Shown here piece after piece: positions 37,222 to 46,972 of a DNA stretch of 64,000 nt. Under the pieces are notes generated by a model. It worked only from the letters and a program-made list of their open reading frames with translations. It ran no database searches and had not been told where the DNA came from. The position numbers were made by a program, and so were the translations under genes. The stretch spans positions 2,790,001 through 2,854,000 of the forward strand of contig NZ_CP060414.2 in the NCBI RefSeq assembly GCF_014297595.2, given 5' to 3'. This stretch comes from Neisseria musculi. Lineage in GTDB: Bacteria; Pseudomonadota; Gammaproteobacteria; Burkholderiales; Neisseriaceae. The number at the start of each line of letters is the position of its first letter. Positions within the stretch are counted from its first letter, which is position 1.

Positions 37222-38095
37222 TGTAGGAAATGGTCGGGTTGTTTACACAACAGGTTGGGAATGAAGCCTGTAAGACCTCAAAAGGGGTGTCACCTTTCAG
37301 GCTCTTGTGGGGCTTGACGTTATTATAAAAGTTAACAAAACGACATAACTCTTTTTGCCGGTGCGCCGAATCCTTAAACGGATGCTTGTCATGCCACATT
37401 TCCATTAAGGTACGGACAACCCGCCCGGCTTTACCATTGGTTTGCGGCCGGGCAACACGGGTGAATTTTTGGCTTATGTTGTTTGGCACACAGGCAATGC
37501 CAAACGGGTGCCCCGCATTGTCACGATATTCCGCACCGTTGTCGCAATAGGCGCATTCGATGGTATAGGGACAACAATCTATCACATCGCGCAAAAGAAA
37601 TTTGGCTGCGCCGGCTGCTGTACGGTCCGGCAATATCGCAGCATACCGCTCGCGGGAAAAATCATCAATGGCAACAAACAGATAATCCAGATGGTCGGTT
37701 GCTTTTTGGTTTTGTAGCAAAGGCAGCCGTTTGGTATCGAAACGAACCGTTTCGCTGGGATAGGATTTGTTATAACGCTTTGCCTGTTTTTTGAGTTTCT
37801 CTTCGATTTCCCGCTCGACTTTGACCAGGCGTTTCATGCCGTATTTGGTTTATTTAAAGCGGTTGTTGGTGCTTTTTTGCGGGGTGGGCAGCCGCAACCG
37901 GGCTGCTTTGAGTATACGGTAAATCGTTACTCTGCTGACACGGTAGTGTTGTGCCAACGAAGTTACACTGAATTTTGTCTTGTGTATAAGCGCGTCAAAT
38001 GGCCTGGCGGTTATGCGGGGTTAGCCGGGTATTTTTATGGATATTCATGCAGTATTGTCTTTCAAATACTGTAAACAACGCTAGCTTTTACTACA
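37222..38095 (-). mobile_element. IS481-family element, copy 2 (full length, dead)
   Basis: 874 bp with terminal repeats TGTAGGAAATGGTCGGGTTG (37222 on) and, on the complement of the right end, TGTAGTAAAAGCTAGCGTTG, both continuing TTTAC. The transposase frame 37214-37837 covers the rve core through NVKPHKSLKGDTPFEVLQAS. The HTH part upstream is cut off by the same in-frame TAA and the same frameshift as in copy 1. No target duplication is evident. Flanks are the MuA remnant (left) and a D12 methylase remnant (right). Confidence 0.88.
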
Positions 38096-38588
38096 CAAAC
38101 CGACCAAAGCCCGCCATTCAGGATTTCAACAGCTACAAAGACCTGCATTGCCTGTGCTCATGGCTGCTGTTTAACAGTAATTAAGCGGGAACAATGGCCG
38201 AATTTCTCGATAAACATATGTATAACTGTATCCGGCAAACCGATTATCCCGATGTCGATGGCTATCTGAAAGGATTAGAAATTGTTTCCCAACCATTTCA
38301 AACGCTGCTGCCACAATTCACTGAGCAGCCGAATACCTTATTTGTACTCGATCCGCCGTATGTTTCGACATTGCAGGGTATGCCAACCTGCATTACTTCG
38401 GCATAGTGCAGTTTCTTCAGCTTATGTGCTTGGTACGCCTGCCTTTCATATTCTTCAGCAGCACACGCAGTGGGCTCATGGATTATCTGGGTTTTATAAA
38501 ACAATACCGCCCCAACGAATGGGCGGCGTTTGACGGCATGACTTCAGTGGGTTTGATAACCAGCGTGCCCAAGGGGTTGGGGGGATGA
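38096..38588 (+). pseudogene. D12-class DNA adenine methylase (phage Dam) remnant
   Basis: Starts at the IS481 edge. Readable blocks are QDFNSYKDLHCLCSWLL, a stop, YPDVDGYLKGLEIVSQPFQT, then LFVLDPPYVSTLQGM with the catalytic DPPY motif IV, a frameshift near 38380, and WAAFDGMTSVGLITSVPKGL at the C-terminus. The N-terminal SAM-binding FxGxG part is missing. Phage-borne, consistent with the surrounding Mu-like remnants. Confidence 0.65.
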
Positions 38589-38718
38589 GGATAATATGGT
38601 ATTTAAGTTTTAAGGGCTTTAAAAGCGTGGTGTTTTGTGCAAAAGTTTGTATTTACTCTCGCCCACTTGTAATGCAAAAACCATCGTTTTATAGTGTAAA
38701 AGCTGCCGCTGCTTATGC

Positions 38719-39110
38719 CTAAGCCACACATTCAATCTTGTAACGTTTTGAATAGTTCTTTCGGTGTGCTGAAGTTAATCCATATTCTTTCAAGAACAGC
38801 GGGAACAATTTCCGACTGGTTCCGTTGCATCTCCTTGGAGTGTATTTGGTATGATTTCGGAAGTTTTCAATACTGTTTACGTGTGGTGGTTTGGAAACCA
38901 CTTGGACTGATTGATGCGGTGGTGAATAAATCTAGTTATGGTCGGTACATCATAACTCTTGTGATAGTTGGTATAAACTATACCATCCTATATGGTTTCT
39001 CTTTTGACAACAACTAAAAGTAAGGTATCCTGTTTGGTGTTGTCTTCCGTGAAAGTAAACACCTTACCACGATGTTTCAGAACACTGACGACATCTATAT
39101 TTATCTCGCT
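38719..39110 (-). pseudogene. Heavily decayed IS1016-type transposase
   Basis: On the minus strand VNSIENFRNHTKYTPRRCNG and LFPLFLKEYGLTSAHR align with the IS1016 blocks HINGIENFWNQAKRHLRKFN and ELYLKECEWRFN. Upstream KVFTFTEDNTKQDTLL corresponds to KVYTVAVPNTQTATLL. Older than the other copies; no ends recognised. Confidence 0.6.
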
Positions 39111-39557
39111 GCGCAACGGCCACAGCTACAGTTTACCTTTGCTGCGTCTGTAGAAGCAGTTTCGCCCCATTCGGCTGTGCCCCAAAAAATTTTGCCTGCA
39201 TGAAATTCCAAATGGCAGGTGGTGGCTTGGTGGATTGTGCGGTGGAACAACATGGCAGAATTGGTTTGGATATCGGGAATATCCCCATCGGACCGGCGGC
39301 GGCTTCTCATACAAAAATCAAGCAGTTTTTTCTGTGTGGATTTTTTAGTTTGCAATGGATTGTCTTTATTTTGGCAGCCCGTTATGGTTGCCAATCTATA
39401 CTAGTAAGTTTATAAATATTTTAAAAACAATTGGTTAATATGATTTTCTTGGCTTAAAAGCAATAAGTCGGCTATAATTCTGTCTAATTTTTATTCTGCA
39501 AAACATCAGGCCGTCTGAAAATATTCGGGCGGTGTTTAAGCTGGAGCCAATACCATT
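39111..39557. other. Spacer upstream of sspA with a duplicated segment
   Basis: 39312-39405 is a diverged copy of 4837-4920, including a TTGGCAG...TTGCCAA stem. A DUS (CAGGCCGTCTGAAAA) lies at about 39509. No coding region supported. Confidence 0.5.
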
Positions 39558-40163
39558 ATGATGATACTTTATTCAGGCATTACCTGTCCGTTCAGCCAGC
39601 GCTGCCGTTTCGTATTGTTTGAAAAAGGCATGGATTTTGAAATTAAAGATGTTGATATCTTCAACAAGCCTGAAGATTTAGCGGTTATGAACCCTTATAA
39701 CCAAGTGCCTGTTTTGGTTGAACGCGATCTGATTCTGCACGAATCCAACATCATCAATGAATACATTGACGAACGCTTCCCCCACCCGCAGCTGATGCCC
39801 GGCGACCCTGTGATGCGCGGCAGAGGCCGCTTGGTGCTGTTCCGCATGGAAAAAGAGCTTTTCAGCTATGTGAAAGTGCTTGAATCGCCGGAAGTCGGCG
39901 GCAAAGAGCAGGCCAAAGCCCGGGAAGCCATCGCCCAAGGCCTCACCATGCTGGCGCCTTCTTTCGCTAAAACCAAATACATCATGGGCGATGAGTTTTC
40001 AATGATTGATGTTGCCTTGTCGCCGCTGTTGTGGCGTTTGGATCACTATGATGTCAAGTTGAGCAAATCTGCCGCGCCGATTTTGAAATACGCCGAGCGT
40101 ATTTTCCAGCGCGAGGCTTTCATTGAAGCCCTCACCCCCGCCGAAAAAGCCATGCGTCGCTGA
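39558..40163 (+). CDS. sspA: Stringent starvation protein A
   Basis: 201 residues, glutathione-S-transferase fold without catalytic residues. MMILYSGITCPFSQRCRFVL thioredoxin-like N-domain, LMNPYNQVPVL-type cis-Pro loop (AVMNPYNQVPVLVERDLILH), and helical C-domain. Associates with RNA polymerase in stationary phase. ATG 39558 or 39561 are equally plausible. Forms an operon with sspB. Confidence 0.93.
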   Translation: MMILYSGITCPFSQRCRFVLFEKGMDFEIKDVDIFNKPEDLAVMNPYNQVPVLVERDLILHESNIINEYIDERFPHPQLMPGDPVMRGRGRLVLFRMEKELFSYVKVLESPEVGGKEQAKAREAIAQGLTMLAPSFAKTKYIMGDEFSMIDVALSPLLWRLDHYDVKLSKSAAPILKYAERIFQREAFIEALTPAEKAMRR

Positions 40164-40214
40164 GTGCTGTCGAGATTGGCCGTCTGAAACCGCCTTATCG
40201 AAAGGAATGCCGTC

Positions 40215-40679
40215 ATGACAACTACCAGCACCAAGCCTTATCTGTTGCGCGCGTTTTACGAATGGTGTTTGGACAATAACCAAACGCCGCACATTGTCGC
40301 CTGGGTGAATGAGCATACCCGTGTGCCTATGCAATATGTGCGTGATAATGAAATCGTATTGAATATCGGCACCATCGCCAGCCATGCGCTGACGATGGAT
40401 AACGAATGGATACATTTTTCTGCCCGCTTCGGCGGTGTGGCGCACGAAATCTGGATTCCCATCGGCCACGTTATCAGCATTTTTGCCCGCGAAAGCGGTG
40501 AAGGCATGGGGTTTGAAGTCGAACCTTACCAAACAGACAGTGAGAAAAAAGGCAGCAGTGCCCTGCATTTGGTGGAAAAGGAACAGCCGGAAACAGAGGC
40601 CGAGGCCGGTTCTGCGCCCGAAGACGGCGGCGGGAATAATGCCGCCAAGCCTAAAAAAGGTTTGAAGTTGGTGAAATAG
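40215..40679 (+). CDS. sspB: ClpXP adaptor / specificity-enhancing factor SspB
   Basis: 154 residues. The N-terminal fold (KPYLLRAFYEWCLDNNQTPH, YVRDNEIVLNIGTIASHALT, FSARFGGVAHEIWIPIGHVI) binds ssrA-tagged substrates. An acidic flexible linker leads to a C-terminal KPKKGLKLVK, close to the ClpX-docking XB motif. 51 nt after sspA, with AAAGGAATG upstream of the start. Confidence 0.93.
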   Translation: MTTTSTKPYLLRAFYEWCLDNNQTPHIVAWVNEHTRVPMQYVRDNEIVLNIGTIASHALTMDNEWIHFSARFGGVAHEIWIPIGHVISIFARESGEGMGFEVEPYQTDSEKKGSSALHLVEKEQPETEAEAGSAPEDGGGNNAAKPKKGLKLVK

Positions 40680-40990
40680 CGCGGGTACACACTTTTAATA
40701 GACCTGTATCGCTGCAAAATTCACTCAGGCCGTCTGAAAATGTACACCACACCTAAGCGGTGGGTTTGAAATAGCCGTTATATCAATAATGACGGGTTGC
40801 CCAATTTGTATTTTTACTGTCTGCAACGCTTTGTTTTGTATTTGGGTAGGTTGGCCGGTTCAGGGTGGTACTGGGTAGGTTGCTTTTCTAAAAATAATAG
40901 AAACATCTGTATGAAACTCAAGCGCCGCGAAAACAATCCAGGTAGATGTGTACGATTCAAACCCGTTGGCTTTCCGGCAGGCTGCCGGTG
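40680..40990. other. Spacer, no gene
   Basis: Holds a possible sspB terminator (CCACACCTAAGCGGTGGGTTT, about 40747-40768) and a DUS near 40729. Remaining sequence shows nothing recognisable. Confidence 0.45.
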
Positions 40991-41001
40991 GTGTGGAAAT
41001 A

Positions 41002-41033
41002 AAACAACGGCTGCGCCAAACGCAGCCGTTGTT
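41002..41033 (-). terminator. Terminator of the polyamine-binding gene
   Basis: AACAACGGCTGCG CCAAA CGCAGCCGTTGTT, 13-bp perfect arms, followed on the minus strand by TTATTTCC. Confidence 0.85.
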
Positions 41034-41055
41034 GCGTGCGGTATCACGCCCGCTT

Positions 41056-42204
41056 TCAGTTTGATCCTACTTTGATTTTCTGCCACAGGTTTACCGTGAG
41101 TTTCTTCGCATCGCCTTCCATTTGCGGCATCACGAAACCGTTTTTCATATCATCGGCAGTAGGAAAAATCGAACGTGTGCCCACCAGTTTGGGATCCATT
41201 TTTTCGCGTGCCGGCAGGCTGGCAGGGGCAAAGGTTACCGCATTGGCGTTTTTTGCGGCCACTTCGGGATCCAGCGTGTAGTTGATGTATTTGTGTGCAT
41301 TCAACGTGTTTTTCGCATCGGCGGGAATCAGCCAAGATTCAATCCAGAAGCCCATACCTTTGGGCGTGAGCACTTCGATGCCGACATTATTTTTCACTTC
41401 TTCGGAACGCGCTTTGGCCATGTTGAGATCGCCGCCGTTGCCGGCCGCTAGGCATACATCGCCGCGCGCCAGCTCATCGATTACCGAAGGGCTGAAACGC
41501 TTCACATCGGGGCGGACGGCCTGCAGCACATCGGCGGCAGCTTTGATATCTTCGGCATTGCTGCCTTTCGGGTCTTTGCCCAGATAGTTCAACACAATCG
41601 GAAACATTTCAGACGGCGTGTCCCACAGCGCGATGCCGCAGGATTTCAGTTTGCCGGTGTATTCAGGCTTGAAGAGCAGATCCCAGCCGTTTTCAGGCAG
41701 TTTGCCGCCCAAAACCTCTTTGCCCTTGGCGGTGATGGCCAAAGTGTTCACACCTGAAAAATAGGGTACGGCATATTCATTGCCCGGGTCGGCGGTTTCG
41801 AGCATTTTCAACAGCTCGGGATCAATGTTTTGATAGTTGGGAATTAAATCTTTATGTATTTTCTGATAAGCCCCTGCCTTGATTTGGCGTGGAAGGAATG
41901 CTATGCCGGGCACCACCAGGTCGTAACCTGATCTGCCGGTCAGCACTTTGGCTTCCAGCGTTTCGTTGTTTTCATACAGGTCGTAAGTAAGCTTCAAATT
42001 GTTGGTTTTTTTGAAGTCTTCAACAGTACTCTCATCAACATAGTTCGACCAATTGTAGATATTGAGCGTATCAGTGGCGGGCAGTCCGCCGGCAGCAGCG
42101 GCAGATCCTGCATCTGCTTGAGGCTGGGCGGGTTTTTGCTCGCTTTGGCCGCCGCATGCTGCCAAAGACAAAGCTGCGATAACGGCTAATACAGATTTTT
42201 TCAT
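41056..42204 (-). CDS. potF: Polyamine ABC transporter substrate-binding lipoprotein (PotF/PotD class)
   Basis: 382 residues from ATG 42204, chosen because it starts a clear lipoprotein signal MKKSVLAVIAALSLAACGG (Cys17); the frame extends upstream but not plausibly. The mature protein has LNIYNWSNYVDESTVEDFKK, GYDLVVPGIAFLPRQIKAGA, KLKSCGIALWDTPSEMFPIV and NGGDLNMAKAR, the periplasmic binding fold of putrescine/spermidine receptors, closest to PotF. No permease or ATPase adjacent. Neisseria often carries several such receptors. Confidence 0.88.
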   Translation of the reverse strand: MKKSVLAVIAALSLAACGGQSEQKPAQPQADAGSAAAAGGLPATDTLNIYNWSNYVDESTVEDFKKTNNLKLTYDLYENNETLEAKVLTGRSGYDLVVPGIAFLPRQIKAGAYQKIHKDLIPNYQNIDPELLKMLETADPGNEYAVPYFSGVNTLAITAKGKEVLGGKLPENGWDLLFKPEYTGKLKSCGIALWDTPSEMFPIVLNYLGKDPKGSNAEDIKAAADVLQAVRPDVKRFSPSVIDELARGDVCLAAGNGGDLNMAKARSEEVKNNVGIEVLTPKGMGFWIESWLIPADAKNTLNAHKYINYTLDPEVAAKNANAVTFAPASLPAREKMDPKLVGTRSIFPTADDMKNGFVMPQMEGDAKKLTVNLWQKIKVGSN

Positions 42205-42456
42205 ACGGGTTGGCTTTCTGATGTGAAAGGGTTGGATGAACGAAAAAAACCGCGGCTCCATCAAAACCCCGGTTGCGGTAAAAGCTATTGTAAAGGAATG
42301 CTTAATAAAAATCAAAGTGATATATATATATTTTCTTTGCGCTGCCGAATTCGGGGGGCACACAGGCCGTCTGAAAAACGGCGGGCAGCAGGGGCGCCGT
42401 TTATTTGGGCAGAATTCGAGTAGATTGCCGCAGGCAGGGTCGGGGATTGAAAACAC

Positions 42457-42485
42457 TTGCGCGGATAAGGTTAAGTATTTAAAAT
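42457..42485 (+). promoter_or_regulatory. Sigma-70 promoter of rpsT
   Basis: TTGCGC (42457-42462), 17-bp spacer, TAAAAT (42480-42485), about 45 bp before the rpsT start, with AGGAGA as ribosome site at 42520. The rest of 42205-42456 is spacer with one DUS and no gene. Confidence 0.6.
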
Positions 42486-42533
42486 TGCGCGTTTACGAAA
42501 TTAAATTTTGATTTTTATCAGGAGACATTCAAT

Positions 42534-42797
42534 ATGGCCAACAGCGCACAAGCCCGCAAGCGTGCCCGCCAGTCGGTTAAACAACGTGCCCACAACGCCA
42601 GTTTGCGTACCGCTTTCCGCACTGCGGTTAAGAAGGTATTGAAAGCGGTTGAAGCCGGTGATAAAGCTGCGGCACAAGCGGTTTACCGAGATTCGGTAAA
42701 AATAATCGACCGCATTGCCGATAAAGGCATTTACCACAAAAACAAGGCAGCCCGCCACAAGAGCCGTCTGTCTGCCAAAATTAAAGCATTGGCCTAA
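42534..42797 (+). CDS. rpsT: 30S ribosomal protein S20
   Basis: 87 residues: [40 protein letters not shown] and the C-terminal [20 protein letters not shown] are standard S20. Monocistronic, with own promoter and terminator. Confidence 0.97.
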   Translation: MANSAQARKRARQSVKQRAHNASLRTAFRTAVKKVLKAVEAGDKAAAQAVYRDSVKIIDRIADKGIYHKNKAARHKSRLSAKIKALA

Positions 42798-42860
42798 GCC
42801 GGTTTTGGTGCGGCGTTTATTTTCCGCCGCAACGGATTGGAGTCTTGCTTAAAATATATA

Positions 42861-42902
42861 ATGCCCCTGAAAAGCGGATATCGAGCCTTTCAGGGCATTT
42901 GC
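42861..42902 (+). terminator. rpsT terminator
   Basis: ATGCCCCTGAAA and TTTCAGGGCAT arms around a 16-nt loop, followed by TTGCTTTT. 64 nt after the rpsT stop. Confidence 0.8.
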
Positions 42903-43033
42903 TTTTCGCCTGCCGCAGAAGCGGATTGCATCAGCGGCAGCATTGAAACCGTGGCGTTACTTGTTTCTCAACTATTTGACAAGCAACGGTTTCAGATGGC
43001 CTGAATATACCCGGCACATCAAAGGCAGCCGAT

Positions 43034-44176
43034 ATGACATGGAAACTTTTTGTTGCCGCAGGATGCGGCTTGGCGGCATTCTCTTGCGCAGTATTTGCTG
43101 AAAGCGGCGATGCTGCGCTGCAATGTACGCTGATACGGGACAACGCTTTGCGTTTGGCCTGTTTCGACAAAATCTATGCTGCCCGATTCCCGCCGCAAAC
43201 GCCTCCGGTAGTGGAAAAGCAGCCGCCCAAAGCGGTGGATTTGGTAAAGTCGGTGGATAAGAGCATCGCAAAAAAAGAGCCGGAGATTGTGTTTGGCCAA
43301 GATAGTGGCGGCAAAGGTTTTGCTCAAGCCCTGAGCGATGCCGCTGATGCTTATACGCCGCTGAGTTTGATGTATGATTTGGATCAAAACGATGTGCGCG
43401 GCATTTTGTCGGTGCGCGAACACCATCCCATGTATCTGCTGCCCGCATGGTATAACAGCAGCCCCAACCGCCGGCCTGTGTCGCCCACGCGCGGCGCAAC
43501 CAGCGACACCCGCAGCGAAGACCAAAAAAGGGCGGAAACCAAAATGCAGGTGTCGTTTAAAACCAAACTGCTGGAGGATGTGTTCCGTACCCGCTCCGAT
43601 GTGTGGTTTGGCTATACTCAAACCGCCCATTGGCAGCTGTGGAACCAAGGTGAGGAATCGGCCCCGTTCCGCAATAACGATTACAGCCCTGAAATTTTCA
43701 TCACCCAGCCCGTGAAAGCCGGTTTGCCGGGCGGCGGCAGGCTGCGTATGCTGGGTTTGGGTTTTATGCACCAATCCAACGGGCAAAGCCGCCCGATGTC
43801 GCGCTCATGGAACCGTTTATACGGCATGGCAGGTATGGAGTGGGGCAAACTTACCGTGATTCCGCGTCTGTGGGTGCGCGCATTCGACCCAGGCGGCGAC
43901 AATGACGACAACCCCGATATCACCGACTACATGGGCTACGGCGATGTGAAGCTGCAATATCGTTTCAACGACAAACAAACCGTTGCCGCCACCATGCGCT
44001 ACAATCCCAAAACCGGCAAAGGCGGCGTGCAGGCCGACTACACCTTTCCGATAAAAGGCAAGCTCAAAGCTTATGTACAAGGTTATCATGGTTACGGCGA
44101 AAATCTGTTGGACTACAACCACAAACACAACAGCATAGGGTTTGGCGTGATGCTCAACGATTGGGATGGTTTTTAA
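43034..44176 (+). CDS. pldA: Outer membrane phospholipase A
   Basis: 380 residues. Signal peptide ending CAVFAESG, then a Neisseria-type N-terminal extension (residues 25-100) before the 12-strand beta-barrel. Catalytic block GFMHQSNGQSRPMSRSWNR with His246 and Ser248 and the Asn triad region is intact. Hydrolyses outer-leaflet phospholipids on calcium-dependent dimerisation, maintaining outer-membrane asymmetry. Ends DWDGF with aromatic terminal residue, as needed by BAM. Confidence 0.93.
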   Translation: MTWKLFVAAGCGLAAFSCAVFAESGDAALQCTLIRDNALRLACFDKIYAARFPPQTPPVVEKQPPKAVDLVKSVDKSIAKKEPEIVFGQDSGGKGFAQALSDAADAYTPLSLMYDLDQNDVRGILSVREHHPMYLLPAWYNSSPNRRPVSPTRGATSDTRSEDQKRAETKMQVSFKTKLLEDVFRTRSDVWFGYTQTAHWQLWNQGEESAPFRNNDYSPEIFITQPVKAGLPGGGRLRMLGLGFMHQSNGQSRPMSRSWNRLYGMAGMEWGKLTVIPRLWVRAFDPGGDNDDNPDITDYMGYGDVKLQYRFNDKQTVAATMRYNPKTGKGGVQADYTFPIKGKLKAYVQGYHGYGENLLDYNHKHNSIGFGVMLNDWDGF

Positions 44177-44274
44177 CCGCCAAATTTGCAGCAGGCACTC
44201 GTTTCTTGCTGCCCGAATGCGTATAATGGCGCGTTCGGGCAGCACTTACCGTTTACCACGTATGGGATATTGAT

Positions 44275-44973
44275 ATGGCAAAAAATGCGGCTGAAAGCGG
44301 CGGCATCTCCAGCGCATTGAAAAAATACCTGATTACAGGTGTTTTGGTGTGGCTGCCGATAGCCGTAACCGTGTGGGTGATCACCTATATCGTTTCCGCA
44401 TCCGACCGGCTGTTCCAGCTGCTGCCGCTCAAATGGCAGCCGGCCAACCTGATAGGCTTCAACATTCCCGGCTTGGGCGTGATTGTGGCGGTGGCCGTGT
44501 TGTTTGCCACCGGCCTGTTTGCCGCCAATATGCTGGGCAGGCAGATTATTGCGGTATGGGACAACATGCTCGGCCGCATTCCTGTGGTGAAATCGATTTA
44601 TTCCAGCGTAAAAAAAGTTTCGGAATCACTGTTTTCCGACAACAGCCGCTCATTCAAAACCCCTGTTTTAGTGCCGTTTCCCCAGCCGGGCATCTGGACG
44701 ATCGCTTTTGTGTCGGGCAGCCTTGCCGATGCAGTGGGTCGCAGCCTCGATAATGGCGAAGAATACCTTTCCGTTTATGTGCCGACCACGCCCAACCCCA
44801 CCGGCGGTTATTATGTGATGGTAAAAAAAAGCGATGTGCGCGAGCTGGATATGAGCGTGGACGATGCCTTGAAATATGTGATTTCGCTAGGTATGGTAAT
44901 GCCGGAAGACCGGTCGGCGAAAGCCCTGCCCGATGCGCAGAAGCCGTCTGAACACCCCGCAGGGCAAGAATAA
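44275..44973 (+). CDS. DUF502 membrane protein
   Basis: 232 residues. Two N-terminal membrane spans (KYLITGVLVWLPIAVTVWVI; GLGVIVAVAVLFATGLFAAN) then the DUF502 soluble domain (IPVVKSIYSSVKKVSESLFS, GIWTIAFVSG, VYVPTTPNPTGGYYVMVKKS). Conserved upstream of aspS in beta-proteobacteria; function unknown. A DUS-containing hairpin follows. Confidence 0.88.
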   Translation: MAKNAAESGGISSALKKYLITGVLVWLPIAVTVWVITYIVSASDRLFQLLPLKWQPANLIGFNIPGLGVIVAVAVLFATGLFAANMLGRQIIAVWDNMLGRIPVVKSIYSSVKKVSESLFSDNSRSFKTPVLVPFPQPGIWTIAFVSGSLADAVGRSLDNGEEYLSVYVPTTPNPTGGYYVMVKKSDVRELDMSVDDALKYVISLGMVMPEDRSAKALPDAQKPSEHPAGQE

Positions 44974-44995
44974 GCGTAACGCAGTGGTTTGGATT

Positions 44996-45058
44996 GCAGG
45001 CCGTCTGAAAAAACCACCGTGCAGCCGCTGCGCAGTAAAGCCTTTTCAGACGGCCTGC
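44996..45058. terminator. Inverted DUS pair between DUF502 gene and aspS
   Basis: Arms GCAGGCCGTCTGAAAA (44996-45011) and TTTTCAGACGGCCTGC (45043-45058), perfectly complementary, with a 31-nt loop that can form its own CAGCCGCTGCG stem. Confidence 0.75.
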
Positions 45059-45117
45059 CGATACCGCCCGACACATTCTTAAGAAAATCAAACGAAAACA
45101 AACCGAAGGTTTTATTT

Positions 45118-46926
45118 ATGCGTACCAATTATTGTGGCTTGATTAACGAGCAGTATCTAGACCAAACCGTTACCGTCAAAGGTTGGGTGCACCGCCGGCG
45201 CGATCACGGCGGCGTGATTTTCATCGACCTGCGCGACCGTGAAGGCATTGTGCAGGTGGTCATCGACCCCGACACCCCCGAAGCGTTTCAGACGGCCGAT
45301 TCCGCGCGTAACGAATACGTTTTGAGCATCACCGGCCGCGTGCGCAACCGCCCCGAGGGTACCGCCAACGATAAAATGGTTTCCGGCAACATTGAGATTC
45401 TCGCCAAAGAAATCGAAGTGTTAAACGCTGCCGCCACGCCGCCGTTCCAAATCGATGATGAAAACCTGAGCGAAAACGTGCGTTTAACCAACCGCGTTAT
45501 CGATTTGCGCCGCCCCGCCATGCAGCGCAACCTGCGCCTGCGCTACCAAGTGGCGATGGGTGTGCGCCGCTATCTTGATGCGCAAGGCTTTATCGACATC
45601 GAAACACCGATGCTCACCCGCTCCACCCCCGAAGGCGCACGCGATTATCTGGTGCCCAGCCGCATACACCCGGGGGAGTTTTTCGCGCTGCCGCAATCGC
45701 CGCAGCTTTTCAAACAATTGCTGATGGTGGCCGGTTTCGACCGCTACTACCAAATCACCAAATGTTTCCGCGATGAAGATTTGCGCGCCGACCGCCAACC
45801 CGAATTCACCCAGATCGATATCGAAACCTCGTTTCTCGATGAAAACGAAATCATGGACATCACCGAAGGCATGGCCAGGCAGGTGTTCAAAGAGGTGTTG
45901 GGGGCAGAACTCGGCAACTTCCCGCGTATGCCGTATTCGGAGGCCTTGTTCTATTATGGCTCCGACAAACCCGATATGCGCGTGAGCCTGAAATTTACCG
46001 AACTGACCGCCCTGATGAAATCGGAAGAGTTTAAAGTGTTCCGCGCCGCCGCCGACATGAAGGGCGGACGCGTGGTTGCTCTGCGCGTGCCCGGCGGTGC
46101 CAAACTTTCCCGCAAAGACATCGATGAATACACCAGATTTGTCGGCATCTACGGAGCCAAAGGCTTGGCCTACATCAAAGTGAACGATGTTACCAACCTT
46201 TCCAACGGTGAAGACAGCGGCCTGCAGTCGCCGATTGTGAAATTCCTGTCTGAAAACGCCCTGAAAGAAATCATTGCCCAAACCGGCGCGCAAAACGGCG
46301 ACATCATTTTCTTCGGTGCCGACAAAGCCAAGGTTGTCAATGAAGCCATCGGCGCGCTGCGCATTAAAATCGGCCACGAACACGGTGCCGAAAACGGCTA
46401 TTTCACCGATGAATGGCGCCCGCTGTGGGTGGTGGATTTCCCGATGTTCGAATACGATGAAGAAAGCGGCCGCTACGCCGCCATGCACCATCCCTTCACC
46501 TCGCCCAAGCCCGGCCATGAAAACCTGATGGAAAGCGACCCGGAAAACTGTCTCGCCCGCGCCTACGATATGGTACTCAACGGCTGGGAAATCGGCGGCG
46601 GCTCCATCCGTATCCACCGCGCCGACATTCAGGAAAAAGTGTTTGCCGCGCTGAAAATCACGCCTGAAGAACAGCAAAACAAATTCGGTTTTCTGCTGGA
46701 CAACCTGAAATACGGCGCGCCCCCGCACGGCGGCCTGGCGTTCGGCCTCGATCGTTTGGTTACGCTGATGGCCGGTGCCGAATCCATCCGCGATGTGATT
46801 GCCTTCCCGAAAACCCAGCGCGCACAATGCCTGCTGACCAACGCCCCCAACGCTGTGGACGACAAACAGCTGCGCGAACTCAGCCTGCGTCTGCGCCAGA
46901 AAGCGGCAGAAAGCAAAGAGGCTTAA
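45118..46926 (+). CDS. aspS: Aspartyl-tRNA synthetase
   Basis: 602 residues from ATG 45118 ([20 protein letters not shown]); the longer frame starts inside the DUS hairpin. Anticodon-binding OB fold ([20 protein letters not shown]), class II motif 2 ([20 protein letters not shown]), bacterial GAD insertion and motif 3 ([20 protein letters not shown]) intact. Length matches bacterial AspRS (about 590-600). Probably co-transcribed behind the DUF502 gene. Confidence 0.96.
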   Translation: MRTNYCGLINEQYLDQTVTVKGWVHRRRDHGGVIFIDLRDREGIVQVVIDPDTPEAFQTADSARNEYVLSITGRVRNRPEGTANDKMVSGNIEILAKEIEVLNAAATPPFQIDDENLSENVRLTNRVIDLRRPAMQRNLRLRYQVAMGVRRYLDAQGFIDIETPMLTRSTPEGARDYLVPSRIHPGEFFALPQSPQLFKQLLMVAGFDRYYQITKCFRDEDLRADRQPEFTQIDIETSFLDENEIMDITEGMARQVFKEVLGAELGNFPRMPYSEALFYYGSDKPDMRVSLKFTELTALMKSEEFKVFRAAADMKGGRVVALRVPGGAKLSRKDIDEYTRFVGIYGAKGLAYIKVNDVTNLSNGEDSGLQSPIVKFLSENALKEIIAQTGAQNGDIIFFGADKAKVVNEAIGALRIKIGHEHGAENGYFTDEWRPLWVVDFPMFEYDEESGRYAAMHHPFTSPKPGHENLMESDPENCLARAYDMVLNGWEIGGGSIRIHRADIQEKVFAALKITPEEQQNKFGFLLDNLKYGAPPHGGLAFGLDRLVTLMAGAESIRDVIAFPKTQRAQCLLTNAPNAVDDKQLRELSLRLRQKAAESKEA

Positions 46927-46972
46927 CGGGTTTGGCCCGTTCAAACAACCCAGGCCGTCTGATAAATATTTT

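Noticed and set aside
45484..46944. 486-residue minus-strand frame opposite aspS
   Set aside because: Shadow of aspS; Phe/Gly/His-rich reverse-frame composition and no ribosome site.
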